Source: Sphingobacteriaceae bacterium
Lineage (GTDB): Bacteria; Bacteroidota; Bacteroidia; Sphingobacteriales; Sphingobacteriaceae
Direction: 5' to 3'
DNA length: 64,000 nt
NCBI GenBank assembly: GCA_947463785.1
Contig: CANHRG010000003.1
Coordinates: 124,001 to 188,000, forward strand
Of the stretch, positions 7,197-16,259 are shown piece after piece. Position numbers and translations under genes: made by a program. Numbering within the stretch: position 1 is the stretch's first letter; every line of letters begins with the position of its first letter. The notes under the pieces were generated by a model, which worked only from the letters and a program-made list of their open reading frames with translations, was not told the DNA's origin and did no database searches.

Positions 7197-9737
7197 TTAG
7201 AATCCTCCACCCATTTGCTGGGCTATACTAAAGTGAAACTGTCCTTTATGTGCATCGGGTAAGCCTGGTATTTGATCGAAACCGTAACCGTAATCTAAAC
7301 CTAACAATCCGAAGATTGGCAAGAAGATACGAGCACCAAAACCCACCGAACGTCTAACATTAAACGGTGAAAACTGTTTGAAGTTATCCCAGGTATTCCC
7401 TCCTTCGGCAAAAGCCAGTAAAAATATGGTAGCCTGCTGGCTGGCAGTTACTGGGTGGCGTAGCTCTAGGGTATACTTATTGAATATTGGGCTACCTGAA
7501 CCTTGTGCAAGGCTTGGATTAGACCCTACCGGGATTACCGAGTTGTTTTGATAACCACGCATACCGATAATTTCGGAACCTTGCAGGAAGTTGAATTGCT
7601 GCATACCATCGCCACCTAACAAGAATCGCTCAAACGGCGATTGGCCAACAGCTTTGTTGTAATAACCTAAGAAACCAAACTGCGCCTGCGCCTTAACCAC
7701 AAATTTTCCATAAATACGCTGATACCATTGTGCCTCAAACTTCCATTTGTGGTACTCGGTATATTTGTAACGCTCTTCGTCGGTTGCGGTTGAGTAATTG
7801 GTTTTATTAAATAATGAATAAGGCGGCGTAAGCTGCACCGTTAACCTCAGGTGAGACCCCGATGTTGGAAAAATTGGTGCATCAACCGAGTTTCTGGAAA
7901 ACTGCTGAGTGATGTTAAAATTGTACGATTTACCGTTTGAGAATAAAAAACGATCAGCATAATTGTTCAAAATATATTGCTGTAAGTTAACCGAACTTAC
8001 CAATTGGAAGTAATCGTCTGGCCATTTTAAACGCTGACCTAAACTGATAGTTACCCCATTCATGCGGATTTTCTGAAGATTGATATCTGCTGAACCTAAT
8101 CCATTGGACTGCAACGATGTAAAGGCACTTACACCAAAGTTAACAGGCTTTTTACCCCCCAACCAAGGCTCTGAAAACGAGAAGGTGTACGATTGGAAAA
8201 ATTTGCCATTGGTTTGTCCGCGTATACTTAATTTTTGACCATCTCCACGTGGTAGGGGTTTCCAGGCCTTACCATTTAATAAGTTACGAGCCGAGAAGTT
8301 GTTGAAGGTTAAACCCAAGGTTCCAATAACACGACCGCCACCGAAACCACCCGAAAGTTCTATCTGGTCAGAAGGTTTTTCTTCAACGGTATACAAAATA
8401 TCTACAGTACCGTCAGCTGGGTTTGGAACCGGTTTTACGTCCGTTTTTTGCTCATCGAAATTGCCCAGTTGTGCAATTTCTCTGGTGGTTCTGATCACAT
8501 CTTCTTTAGAAAATTTCTGACCCGGTTTAGTTCTAATTTCACGGAGTACCACGCGATCGTTGGTAACCTCATTCCCTCTTAATTCGATCTTACTGATGGT
8601 GTATTGAGGTCCTTCATAAACACGAAGTTCCAGATCAATTGTATCTTGATGAACACGCGTTTGTACCGGATCTACATTGAAGGTCAGGTAACCATTATTT
8701 AAATATAGAGAAGATACATCGTCACCATTTTGGCTTCCACTGAGTTTTTTATCTAGCTTTTCCTCACTAAAAATATCGCCTTTTTTAATGGCCAAAATTT
8801 TATCCAAAATTTCTCGGGAGTACTGTGCATTTCCAGACCAAATTATATCTCCAAAATAATATTTAGGCCCTTCGTTAAGCTTGAAATACACGTCAACCGT
8901 ATTGTTATTGAAACGAGTAATGGTATCTTTCAAGATGGCTGCATCGCGGTAGCCCCTCTCCTGCATTTTGGATATCAGTTTTTCTTTGGCTTCATCGTAT
9001 TTTTTCATCATGAACTTACCCGAACCAAAAACGCGGTAAACAGCTCTTTCTTTTATCTTTTTTAGGAATTTTTTTAGCTGTTTGGTCGAGAAATCCTTGT
9101 TGCCTTCGATCTTGATTTCGTGAACTTTAAACTTATCATTCTTGTTCACTTTTACATCCAAAATCACGTTATTCACCTCTGAAGTATCTTTTCTTTGACC
9201 AAAAGAAACATCGGTATACAAATAACCCTTTTCGTTAAAGTGTTTCTTGATGATGGCACTAAGGGTATTGTAGAGATTATCATTTAAGATTTTACCGTTT
9301 CTATCTTTGATTTTATCGTTGATATCAGATACTTCACTGCGCTTTAAACCAATTAAATTAAACCGGCTAACGCGTGGACGTTCCACAACTTCAAGCTCAA
9401 AATAAATGGTATCTTCTTTGATTTTTTCAATATTCAGACTAACATCGTCTAACAAACCTTGTTCCCATAAATTTTTAATCGCATTGGCGGTAGCATCACC
9501 CGGAACGGTAATGCGCTCACCAACGGTTAGCTTAGATATGGTTACCAAAACACCCGCATCGAGGTAATAAGCACCTTTTACGGTAGTACCCCCAATGGTG
9601 TACTCTTTGGGATTGAGGTAATTCACCTGGTCTGATGAAACGCTTCGTGATAAGCCCGGTTGTTTACCCCGCCCAAACTGTGCTAGGGCATTGTATCCGC
9701 TCAGTAATAGTAGAAATAGAAGTAGGAAACGATTCAT
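7197..9737 (-). CDS. bamA: BamA, outer-membrane protein assembly factor
   Basis: This 846-residue protein has the signal peptide MNRFLLLFLLLLSGYNALAQ. The N-terminal 440 or so residues form successive POTRA domains (for example FNLIGLKRSEVSDI, VHEIKIEGNKDFST, YYFGDIIWSGNAQYS, ISKIELRGNEVTNDRV). The C-terminal part is the 16-stranded Omp85 barrel, with FLLGGDGMQQF and the L6 motif IGMRGYQ, ending in a terminal strand GQFHFSIAQQMGGGF. BamA folds and inserts beta-barrel proteins into the outer membrane. Length and domain order are normal. It is followed at once by two Skp-like chaperone genes and preceded by uppS. A short perfect hairpin lies in its leader (9751-9765). Confidence 0.96.
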   Translation of the reverse strand: MNRFLLLFLLLLSGYNALAQFGRGKQPGLSRSVSSDQVNYLNPKEYTIGGTTVKGAYYLDAGVLVTISKLTVGERITVPGDATANAIKNLWEQGLLDDVSLNIEKIKEDTIYFELEVVERPRVSRFNLIGLKRSEVSDINDKIKDRNGKILNDNLYNTLSAIIKKHFNEKGYLYTDVSFGQRKDTSEVNNVILDVKVNKNDKFKVHEIKIEGNKDFSTKQLKKFLKKIKERAVYRVFGSGKFMMKKYDEAKEKLISKMQERGYRDAAILKDTITRFNNNTVDVYFKLNEGPKYYFGDIIWSGNAQYSREILDKILAIKKGDIFSEEKLDKKLSGSQNGDDVSSLYLNNGYLTFNVDPVQTRVHQDTIDLELRVYEGPQYTISKIELRGNEVTNDRVVLREIRTKPGQKFSKEDVIRTTREIAQLGNFDEQKTDVKPVPNPADGTVDILYTVEEKPSDQIELSGGFGGGRVIGTLGLTFNNFSARNLLNGKAWKPLPRGDGQKLSIRGQTNGKFFQSYTFSFSEPWLGGKKPVNFGVSAFTSLQSNGLGSADINLQKIRMNGVTISLGQRLKWPDDYFQLVSSVNLQQYILNNYADRFLFSNGKSYNFNITQQFSRNSVDAPIFPTSGSHLRLTVQLTPPYSLFNKTNYSTATDEERYKYTEYHKWKFEAQWYQRIYGKFVVKAQAQFGFLGYYNKAVGQSPFERFLLGGDGMQQFNFLQGSEIIGMRGYQNNSVIPVGSNPSLAQGSGSPIFNKYTLELRHPVTASQQATIFLLAFAEGGNTWDNFKQFSPFNVRRSVGFGARIFLPIFGLLGLDYGYGFDQIPGLPDAHKGQFHFSIAQQMGGGF

Positions 9738-9797
9738 TTTGTATAATATCCCGCTAAAATAGCGGAATCCTTTGTTAAAAATTGTTAAATGGAAAAA

Positions 9798-10538
9798 TTA
9801 CTTTAGTTGTTCACTGGTCATCCCGAAACGCCGCTCTCTTTTTTGGTAATCCAGAATGGCCTCAAAAAGATCTTCTCTTCTAAAATCGGGCCATAATTTT
9901 GGGGTAAAATACAGTTCTGCATAGGCAAGCTGCCATAACAGGAAATTACTTATTCTCAACTCTCCGCTGGTACGAATCATGAGTTCAGGATCGGGTAAAT
10001 CTGCGGTATTCAACTGCTTACTGATCAAGTTTTCATCAATATCTTGAGGATCTAATTTACCTGCTTTTACCAGTTCTGCAATGTGTTTGGCGGCTTGAGT
10101 CAACTCCCATCTGGAACTATAACTTAAAGCCAGCGTAAGCGTACAGCGCTTGTTTTGGCTGGTTTTGGCCATGGCCTCCTTCAATTCCTGATGGCAGTTT
10201 TTAGGTAATGAATCCAGATCACCGATGGCATTGAGCCTCACCTCATTGTCCATCAAGGTTTTTGTTTCTTTGGTGATGGTAGACACTAAGAGTTCCATGA
10301 GGGCATTTACCTCCAATTGCGGGCGGTTCCAGTTTTCGGTAGAAAAAGCATACAAAGTAAGGTATTGAATTCCCAATTCCACAGCACCTTCAACGGTATC
10401 GCGAACGGCTAAAACACCATTTTGGTGACCAAATACACGAAACTTACCTTTTTCTTTAGCCCAGCGACCATTGCCATCCATAATAATGGCGACGTGTTTG
10501 GGCAGATTATCTTTAGCTATCAACGCAGAAATCCCCAT
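9798..10538 (-). CDS. uppS: Isoprenyl transferase (undecaprenyl diphosphate synthase)
   Basis: About 246 residues from the ATG at 10538 (MGISALIAKDNLPKH); the longer start at 10571 would lie deep inside the preceding gene. The signature HVAIIMDGNGRWAKEKG holds the catalytic Asp at about residue 21. YAFSTENWNRP and the C-terminal RTSGELRISNFLLWQ motif complete the cis-prenyltransferase family. It condenses farnesyl and isopentenyl diphosphates into the C55 lipid carrier for peptidoglycan precursors. It overlaps the upstream beta-barrel gene by 19 bp and sits 60 bp before bamA. Confidence 0.95.
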   Translation of the reverse strand: MGISALIAKDNLPKHVAIIMDGNGRWAKEKGKFRVFGHQNGVLAVRDTVEGAVELGIQYLTLYAFSTENWNRPQLEVNALMELLVSTITKETKTLMDNEVRLNAIGDLDSLPKNCHQELKEAMAKTSQNKRCTLTLALSYSSRWELTQAAKHIAELVKAGKLDPQDIDENLISKQLNTADLPDPELMIRTSGELRISNFLLWQLAYAELYFTPKLWPDFRREDLFEAILDYQKRERRFGMTSEQLK

Positions 10539-11161
10539 CTTCTCTTCCGATTTGTAATAACTGTTGGGCACTTTTTATTCACAAAGGTATAAGATAAGCC
10601 CAAGCTGGCAAACTTATAATTGCTAGCAACTGAATTAAAAGGGAATCCAAATCGATAGCGGTATTCTCCAATTAAATTCCATCTACCAAATGGATTGTAT
10701 TTTACGCCTGCGCCAAAAACAAGTTTTGTAGACTTTAATCCATCGAACTCATTAACGGTTCTTTTCGGTGGAGTTTTGTCTACGTCAATATCAATAACTT
10801 GAACTGCAGCTCCCCCAACTAAATACGGACTAATGGGCGATTTGCTTTCTTCTACACGATAATCTAGAAAATTAAACTCACCTAGGAACGAAAAATCGAT
10901 AATGGTTTTCGTGGTGTTAGCCGTCAAATCCATTTGTGCAGCCAGTGCATCCGCTCTTGCGGACCAATACCCATTGAAGTTCCGCTTGAGATTGATGGCT
11001 GCAAATGGCCCAGCGTAATAAATGAAATCATCTGGGAAACTATTGTACATCGGACCACCAAGACCACCTCCGGCACCTACTTCCCACGTTTGATTTTGGG
11101 CTTTAGCTTGCTGTACGATTAGCAATAAACAGCTAAATAGGATAAAAAGTTTTTTTAACAT
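10520..11161 (-). CDS. DUF6089-like outer-membrane beta-barrel protein
   Basis: This 213-residue protein has a signal peptide (MLKKLFILFSCLLLIVQQAKA, cut after AQ). Alternating strands rich in aromatic and glycine residues follow (WEVGAGGGLGGPMYN, SPYLVGGAAVQVI, WNLIGEYRYRFGF, FASLGLSYTF), as expected of an 8-stranded outer-membrane barrel. In Bacteroidota a barrel protein of this type commonly sits between nadK and uppS. The last 17 or so residues, after the final strand, are basic and continue into the 19-bp overlap with uppS. Function unknown; the neighbours suggest outer-membrane biogenesis or structure. Confidence 0.65.
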   Translation of the reverse strand: MLKKLFILFSCLLLIVQQAKAQNQTWEVGAGGGLGGPMYNSFPDDFIYYAGPFAAINLKRNFNGYWSARADALAAQMDLTANTTKTIIDFSFLGEFNFLDYRVEESKSPISPYLVGGAAVQVIDIDVDKTPPKRTVNEFDGLKSTKLVFGAGVKYNPFGRWNLIGEYRYRFGFPFNSVASNYKFASLGLSYTFVNKKCPTVITNRKRRWGFLR

Positions 11162-11163
11162 AA

Positions 11164-12045
11164 CTAATAATTTCGGGTATCAATTCCCCATAATAGTTTA
11201 TTTCTAAGTGTACTCAAGTAATTCTCGTTAGTTAATCGTATCAAATTAATTTGAAAAGACGCTTTGCGAATAACCGTTTTAACCGATGTGTCTACAACCT
11301 CAGTCCTTGAATCGCAGGAAAGACGGTATTTAGAGCTTCTACCTTCAATTTCGAATGATAGTTCATTGTTATCAGACAAGACAATAGGCCTTACATTGAG
11401 ATTATGAGGAGCAATTGGGGTAAGAATGATGTTACCCGATGCCGGGAATACGATTGGCCCACCACAACTCAATGAATACGCGGTTGAGCCGGTAGGTGTG
11501 GATACAATTAAACCATCGGCCCAATACGAGTTCAAAAATTCATTATTCAAATAGGCATGGATAATAATCATGGCTGAGGTATCACGCTTGTGGAAGGTGA
11601 TATCGTTCAACGCGAAGTTCTCTGTTCCGAATGGATTAAAAGCCGACTCTATGCTCAATAATGAGCGTTTATCTAAACTGTACTCTTTGTTCAGTAAACT
11701 ATCCAACGTGGTTTCAAAATCATCTTTATTGATACTCGCTAGAAAACCTAAACGGCCAAAATTTATACCCAACACCGGAATATTGGAGTCGCGAATTAAG
11801 GTAACAGTATCCAACATGGTTCCATCACCGCCCAAACTGAAGAGCATGTCCACCTTTCCTCTGATATCCTCACTGTTAGCAAAAAGTTGAACAGAGTGCT
11901 TTAAAGTGATTTTATCTGCGATAAAATCATTGAATTTATCGTAAATAACGGTTTCAATGTTCCGAGCTGATAAGGCATCAAAAATTTGCTGTAGAAATGG
12001 AACTACAGAATTGTTGAATTGCCTGCCATAAATTGCGACTCTCAT
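11164..12045 (-). CDS. nadK: NAD kinase
   Basis: This 293-residue protein phosphorylates NAD to NADP in the cytoplasm. The GGDG motif is at residues 72-75 (SLGGDGTMLDT), followed by FGRLGFLA, the NDITFHKRD segment and DGLIVSTPTGSTAYSLSCGG, which is the conserved substrate-binding region. The length is typical. It lies 11 bp after the CBS-domain gene and 2 bp before the barrel gene, so it is part of one transcript. Confidence 0.96.
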   Translation of the reverse strand: MRVAIYGRQFNNSVVPFLQQIFDALSARNIETVIYDKFNDFIADKITLKHSVQLFANSEDIRGKVDMLFSLGGDGTMLDTVTLIRDSNIPVLGINFGRLGFLASINKDDFETTLDSLLNKEYSLDKRSLLSIESAFNPFGTENFALNDITFHKRDTSAMIIIHAYLNNEFLNSYWADGLIVSTPTGSTAYSLSCGGPIVFPASGNIILTPIAPHNLNVRPIVLSDNNELSFEIEGRSSKYRLSCDSRTEVVDTSVKTVIRKASFQINLIRLTNENYLSTLRNKLLWGIDTRNY

Positions 12046-12056
12046 ACAAATAGTTT

Positions 12057-12719
12057 TTAGATATCCAGGTAATTCATCAACTGATCGTATCTGCTGTGAT
12101 GATCATCGTCTATTCTTAAATCGTTAAACACCGCCAAAACTGTATAATTATACCGCTGAAAAGCAGAAATAATGCTACTTATTTCGGTACGGTTCAGTTT
12201 TAAGGTCAATTGCATTCGGGTAGAATCGGGAAAGTTTCGCACATACGAACTCAAAATCTCTGCATGATCTGCCTCAACAATCTGGGCAACGTGCGCCAGC
12301 GAATTATCGCGATGGGTGATCTCCAACACAACAATACTTCCGGTAAGTTCGGCAGAGGTAAGGTTTGCCAAGCCGTCAATCAAACCTTCGTAATCAATTA
12401 AACCCAGGTATTTTTTATCTAAACCAAGCACGGGCAATGCGCTTAACTTTTGCTCATGCATTTGCTTGAGCACATCATAAGCATGCTGATTTTCAAAAAC
12501 AAATGACTGTTGAAGTGAAATGGGAAGTTCTTTGAACTGTTGTTCTTGGTTTTGAATATCGATGAGTGTTTCTTCGCTTAGTAAACCAAGAAATCTGGGA
12601 CCATCAACCAATGGAATATGTTTGAGGTGGAATTCGGTCATGCGCACCAAGGCTTTCTGAACAGAGTCGGACAGCTTTAGTGGCGATATGACCGGATTTA
12701 TGAGTTCACCTGCAAACAT
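12057..12719 (-). CDS. CBS-domain pair with C-terminal ACT-like domain (AcuB-like)
   Basis: This is a 220-residue soluble protein. Residues of about 1-60 and 70-125 each resemble a CBS motif (ALVRMTEFHLKHIPLVDG; VLKQMHEQKLSALPVLGLD). From about residue 128 the pattern of IVVLEITHRDNSLAHVAQIV and a final YNYTVLAVF looks like an ACT domain. CBS pairs bind adenine nucleotides and ACT domains bind small effectors, so it is probably a ligand-sensing regulator or adaptor. The closest known architecture is AcuB. It is first in the nadK-uppS-bamA operon, which makes an adenylate- or NAD-related role plausible but unproven. Confidence 0.7.
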   Translation of the reverse strand: MFAGELINPVISPLKLSDSVQKALVRMTEFHLKHIPLVDGPRFLGLLSEETLIDIQNQEQQFKELPISLQQSFVFENQHAYDVLKQMHEQKLSALPVLGLDKKYLGLIDYEGLIDGLANLTSAELTGSIVVLEITHRDNSLAHVAQIVEADHAEILSSYVRNFPDSTRMQLTLKLNRTEISSIISAFQRYNYTVLAVFNDLRIDDDHHSRYDQLMNYLDI

Positions 12720-12726
12720 TTTAAGC

Positions 12727-13482
12727 TTATATACGATCTAAGAAACGATTTAAGTGTTCGTTAAATAATTCTGGACGTTCCATCATGGGCGCATGGCCAC
12801 ACTGTTCAATCCAATTCAATTCGGCATTTGGCAATAACCTGTTGAATTCTACCGCCACATCTGGCGGGGTAACCACATCGTTTTTGCCCCAAATTAAGCA
12901 AACCGGAATTTGAATATGTTTCAATTCTTTAGCCATATTGTGTCGAATCGCCGATTTAGCCATAGCTAAGATACGGATTACCTTGTGTCTATCGTTCACG
13001 GTTGCATACACTTCATCTACGAGTTCTTTGGTCGCTGTTTTCGGATCAAAGAAGGTGAATTCTACCTTTTCTTTGATGAATTCGTAATTTTCTCGCTTGG
13101 GGAAAGATCCTCCAAATGCGTTTTCGTATAAACCAGAACTTCCGGCAAGCACCAATGCCTTTACGTAATCTTGGTGTTTTAAGGTATATATTAAACCTAC
13201 ATGACCGCCTAAAGAATTCCCTAATAGAACGAATCGATCTAGTTTTTTGTATTTGACAAACTTGTGGAGGAATTTAGACAAGGTTTTGACACCTGTGCTG
13301 ATGATGGGTAAATCATAAATCGGCAGCATGGGTATAATTACCCTATACTTGCCTTTAAACTGGTTGATAACCGATTCCCAATTACTCAATGCACCCATCA
13401 AACCGTGAAGCAATATCAACACTTCTCCTTCACCTTCTTCAACGTACTTAAAACCTTGCTCTTCTTTAATTGAAAACTCCAT
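12727..13482 (-). CDS. Alpha/beta hydrolase
   Basis: This 251-residue protein has the alpha/beta-hydrolase layout: the oxyanion loop LHGLMGALSNW (residues 25-35), the nucleophile elbow GNSLGG with Ser90, a late Asp in IWGKNDVVTPP and the catalytic His in CGHAPMMERPE. There is no signal peptide, so it is cytoplasmic. It probably cleaves an ester or thioester of unknown identity. It ends 7 bp before the CBS-domain gene and may be co-transcribed with the bamA operon. Confidence 0.85.
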   Translation of the reverse strand: MEFSIKEEQGFKYVEEGEGEVLILLHGLMGALSNWESVINQFKGKYRVIIPMLPIYDLPIISTGVKTLSKFLHKFVKYKKLDRFVLLGNSLGGHVGLIYTLKHQDYVKALVLAGSSGLYENAFGGSFPKRENYEFIKEKVEFTFFDPKTATKELVDEVYATVNDRHKVIRILAMAKSAIRHNMAKELKHIQIPVCLIWGKNDVVTPPDVAVEFNRLLPNAELNWIEQCGHAPMMERPELFNEHLNRFLDRI

Positions 13483-13562
13483 AGCTGCCTTTTATCAGTT
13501 TAGGGTAAATCTATTTAAGCTCAATGATACAAAAATTAAAGAATATGATTGATAGTTATCTA

Positions 13563-14012
13563 TCAAGATAACAATTCTTTTAGCAGCTCGGATATGGTCT
13601 TCCCATCAGCCTGACCAGCCAATTCTTTAGAAGCCAGGCCCATAATTTTACCCATATCTTTCATACCAGATGCTCCCTGATCAGTAATTAACTTAGCTAA
13701 ATAGGCCTTAATGCTATCGGCGTCCAATTGCTTAGGCAAATACGCTTCAATTACGGCAATTTCTTCGATTTCAATCGTGTACAAATCGTCTCTGTTTTGG
13801 GCCCGATAAATTTCTGCTGATTCTTTACGCTGTTTAACCAAGCGCTGCAAAACTTTGGTTTCGGCTTCGGTACCTAAGTTTTCTGAAGCTCCCTTTTCGG
13901 TTTTAGCGAGCAATAGCGCAGCTTTTATAGCTCTGAGTCCTCTTAGCCTGGCTTCATCTTTAGCCAACATGGCTGTTTTAATGTCTTGGTCTATTTGTAG
14001 TGATAACGACAT
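13563..14012 (-). CDS. GatB/YqeY-domain protein
   Basis: This 149-residue protein has the YqeY layout: an N-terminal helix MSLSLQIDQDIKTAMLAKDE, then RLRGLRAIKAALLLAKTEKG, VLQRLVKQRKESAEIY, EIAVIEAYLPKQL and a C-terminal GKIMGLASKELAGQADGK. The fold is shared with the tail of the GatB amidotransferase subunit and is thought to touch tRNA, but its own role is unresolved. In many Bacteroidota this gene follows ftsZ; here it follows an SDR gene with a 4-bp gap. Confidence 0.88.
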   Translation of the reverse strand: MSLSLQIDQDIKTAMLAKDEARLRGLRAIKAALLLAKTEKGASENLGTEAETKVLQRLVKQRKESAEIYRAQNRDDLYTIEIEEIAVIEAYLPKQLDADSIKAYLAKLITDQGASGMKDMGKIMGLASKELAGQADGKTISELLKELLS

Positions 14013-14016
14013 GATA

Positions 14017-14778
14017 CTATAGTTTTTTAAGTAGATGACTAGTATTGGCCTGGGCAGTAGGCATGATGATTAAATCGTTGATGTTCACGTGAGCGGGACG
14101 GCTTATCGCAAACCAAATTGCCTCAGCAATATCGGTTGCGATTAAAGGCTCAAAACCTTCGTAAACTTTTTTGGCTCTTTCCGTATCTCCTTTAAATCTT
14201 ACTTCCGAAAATTCGGTTTCCACAGCACCCGGATGGATACCGGTAACTCGTATTCCAAAAGGCAGAAGATCAATACGCATGGCTTTATTTAATGCGTCTA
14301 CAGCGTGTTTTGTGGCACAGTACACATTGCCGTTGGCATAGGTTTCTTTACCCGCTATGGAACCAATATTAACAATGTGCCCGTTTTTGCGTTCCACCAT
14401 CCAGGGAGACACCACACGCGATACGTAGAGCAAGCCCTTGATATTTGTATCGATCATGGTATCCCAATCCGCCAATTTCCCTTCGTGAATAGGATCTAAA
14501 CCCTGACTGAGTCCGGCGTTATTTACCAAAACATCAATGGCCCTCCACGAATCTGCTAAAGCATTCAATTGCACTTCTACTTCTTCAGCCTGACGAACAT
14601 CGAGTTTGATGCATTGGGTTTTAATTCCAAAGCTTGATGTTAATTCGGTTGCGAGGGTTTCAATTTTTTCCAATCGGCGGGCAGCCAGAATCAAATCGTA
14701 ATTATGTTGAGCAAGAATTTTGGCGCAGGCCTCTCCTATTCCTGAACTTGCCCCGGTTATTAGCGCAATTTTCGACAT
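14017..14778 (-). CDS. SDR-family NADP-dependent oxidoreductase (YdfG-like)
   Basis: This 253-residue protein is a classical short-chain dehydrogenase: cofactor motif TGASSGIG (residues 8-15), NNAG at about 86-89, and a catalytic triad of Ser140, Tyr153 and Lys157 (YCATK). Arg residues after strand 2 (LAARRLEKIE) suggest NADP(H). HPGAVETEFSEVRF matches YdfG-type 3-hydroxy acid dehydrogenases. Substrate is unknown. It is located between porT and yqeY on the same strand with short gaps, and is probably in the same transcription unit. Confidence 0.87.
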   Translation of the reverse strand: MSKIALITGASSGIGEACAKILAQHNYDLILAARRLEKIETLATELTSSFGIKTQCIKLDVRQAEEVEVQLNALADSWRAIDVLVNNAGLSQGLDPIHEGKLADWDTMIDTNIKGLLYVSRVVSPWMVERKNGHIVNIGSIAGKETYANGNVYCATKHAVDALNKAMRIDLLPFGIRVTGIHPGAVETEFSEVRFKGDTERAKKVYEGFEPLIATDIAEAIWFAISRPAHVNINDLIIMPTAQANTSHLLKKL

Positions 14779-14810
14779 CTGTTCTTTGATTTATGGTTAT
14801 TACCTAGGTC

Positions 14811-15431
14811 TTATTCGAAAAATAAGCTGAATTGAAAATTCTTTAAATAATGAGGGTTGTAGCCTGGTGACAATTTACTGTCAATAATATTATGGAAGGA
14901 ATTGGTCAATTTCAATTCCGGCGATAGTTTGAAAAATTCCAAGTAAATATCTAATCCAACTCCGGTCTCGTAGGATAAAATATTTCTCATATTCTTTACC
15001 GGGTTATTCTCAAACGTTTCTTTTTTTGTGATATCTCTAGAGTATTTGACTCCTGCAATCATGTACGCCCTGAAATTTCCTTTTTTATCTGATTTCAATT
15101 TAAAACCCAAAGGAAAATCAATAGTCAAGGATTCTATTTTCGTGCTTACACCCGTAATCTCACGATCGGCAAAATTCAACACAGGATTAAATCGAATATT
15201 GGCATTATCTGCAAGTCTTAAATCAGCTAAAAAACCCATTCCAAAGCCCAGAACCCCCTTACTAAGTTTATCTGCCGCACCACCATCTCTAAACTGAGAA
15301 TTAACTGCGTGAAAACTATATCCGAAGTGCAAAGGTTCATCGTCAACACCGCCACCCCAGTTTCCCTGAGCCTGAGCAAATTGCGAATGAGCAATAAGCA
15401 CTAGTATCACTATTAGCGTCTTTAAACTCAT
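14811..15431 (-). CDS. porT: PorT-family outer-membrane protein of type IX secretion
   Basis: About 206 residues from the ATG at 15431 (MSLKTLIVILVLIAHSQFAQ signal peptide). This start gives a 4-bp ATGA overlap with the ubiE stop and is preferred over the longer frame starting at 15479. The mature protein has beta-barrel strands (FGMGFLADLRLADN, FPLGFKLKSDKKGN, ETGVGLDIYLEF). In Bacteroidota PorT is an outer-membrane component needed for T9SS assembly, and from memory it commonly sits beside ubiE and engB, as here. The sequence alone supports an outer-membrane barrel; the PorT call leans on the context and on the T9SS cargo protein at 25.3 kb. Confidence 0.72.
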   Translation of the reverse strand: MSLKTLIVILVLIAHSQFAQAQGNWGGGVDDEPLHFGYSFHAVNSQFRDGGAADKLSKGVLGFGMGFLADLRLADNANIRFNPVLNFADREITGVSTKIESLTIDFPLGFKLKSDKKGNFRAYMIAGVKYSRDITKKETFENNPVKNMRNILSYETGVGLDIYLEFFKLSPELKLTNSFHNIIDSKLSPGYNPHYLKNFQFSLFFE

Positions 15432-16159
15432 TTTTCTCCAGTATAAATTGAACAGATGCCAAACGTAAGTGTTCTGCATGCTGCGGTTTTGAATCCAACT
15501 TTAGTCATTAGTGTTGTAAAATCAGCACCATCCGGAAAAGCTGCAACCGATTCCGGTAAATAAGTATACGCATTTTTATCCTTAGAAAATAGCTTCCCGA
15601 TGGTTGGCGTAATGTATTTAAAATAAAAATTATAGAGTTGCTTAATCGGGAATTTCTTGGGTTTAGAGAACTCCAAGATCAATACCTTAGCTCCCGGTTT
15701 GAGTACTCTCCAAATATCCGATAGTCCTTTTTCAAGGTTTTCAAAATTCCGAACTCCAAACGCTACGGTTACGGCATCAAATGTATCTGAATCAAACAGC
15801 AATTGCTCTGAGTCGCCCAGGCGAACCTGAAAAACTTGAGCCAATCCTCGTTTGGCTATTTTTTCTTCGGCAACATCCAGCATTCCTCTTGAAATATCCA
15901 CCCCAATAATTTGATCTGGTTTGAGAATTTTGATGGCCTCGAAAGCAAAATCTCCGGTACCCGTAGCCACGTCTAACAAGAGTTTTGGCCTATCTTTCAA
16001 CAACATATTGATGGCCGTCTTACGCCAAATAATATCAATACCAAGCGATAAAAAATGATTTAGAAAATCGTAAGTACCTGAAATGTTATTGAACATTCGA
16101 GCTACTTGCTCCTTTTTACCTGCATTAGGGTCTTGATACGGAGTAACGTTTTTAGACAT
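15428..16159 (-). CDS. ubiE: Demethylmenaquinone methyltransferase UbiE/MenG
   Basis: This 243-residue SAM-dependent enzyme methylates the quinone ring in the last step of menaquinone synthesis. MFNNISGTYDFLNHFLSLGI and IIWRKTAI are family signatures, LDVATGTGDFAF is SAM motif I, and VAFGVRNFENLEKGL is the second conserved block. Bacteroidota use menaquinone, so MenG function is expected. The promoter -7 element lies only 4 nt upstream of the ATG. The gene is divergent from engB and overlaps porT by 4 bp. Confidence 0.95.
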   Translation of the reverse strand: MSKNVTPYQDPNAGKKEQVARMFNNISGTYDFLNHFLSLGIDIIWRKTAINMLLKDRPKLLLDVATGTGDFAFEAIKILKPDQIIGVDISRGMLDVAEEKIAKRGLAQVFQVRLGDSEQLLFDSDTFDAVTVAFGVRNFENLEKGLSDIWRVLKPGAKVLILEFSKPKKFPIKQLYNFYFKYITPTIGKLFSKDKNAYTYLPESVAAFPDGADFTTLMTKVGFKTAACRTLTFGICSIYTGEK

Positions 16160-16163
16160 GCTG

Positions 16164-16171
16164 CAAAGATA
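16164..16171 (-). promoter_or_regulatory. -7 promoter element for ubiE-porT, adjacent to the start codon
   Basis: The minus strand reads TATCTTTG, an exact TAnnTTTG match. A TTTG at 16195-16198 (minus strand) is 23 nt further upstream. The element ends 4 nt before the ubiE ATG, so the predicted transcript starts at or next to the start codon. Confidence 0.65.
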
Positions 16172-16247
16172 AGTTTGTGGCTTAGAATAAACACCAAAAT
16201 TCAGTTTAATTTAGCCAAATGCTTAAAATTTCTAATCGCAAAAGCCT

Positions 16248-16255
16248 TAACTTTG
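16248..16255 (+). promoter_or_regulatory. -7 promoter element for engB, adjacent to the start codon
   Basis: TAACTTTG is an exact TAnnTTTG match and ends 4 nt before the engB ATG at 16260. No clear TTG is seen 17-23 nt upstream. It forms a back-to-back pair with the ubiE element in the 100-bp divergent gap. Confidence 0.55.
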
Positions 16256-16259
16256 AACA

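Noticed and set aside
10539-10571. Longer UppS start at 10571
   Set aside because: It adds 11 non-family residues and deepens the overlap with the barrel gene; the ATG at 10538 matches the family.
15432-15479. Longer PorT start at 15479
   Set aside because: It places 16 residues before the signal peptide and lies inside ubiE; the ATG at 15431 with a 4-bp overlap is better.
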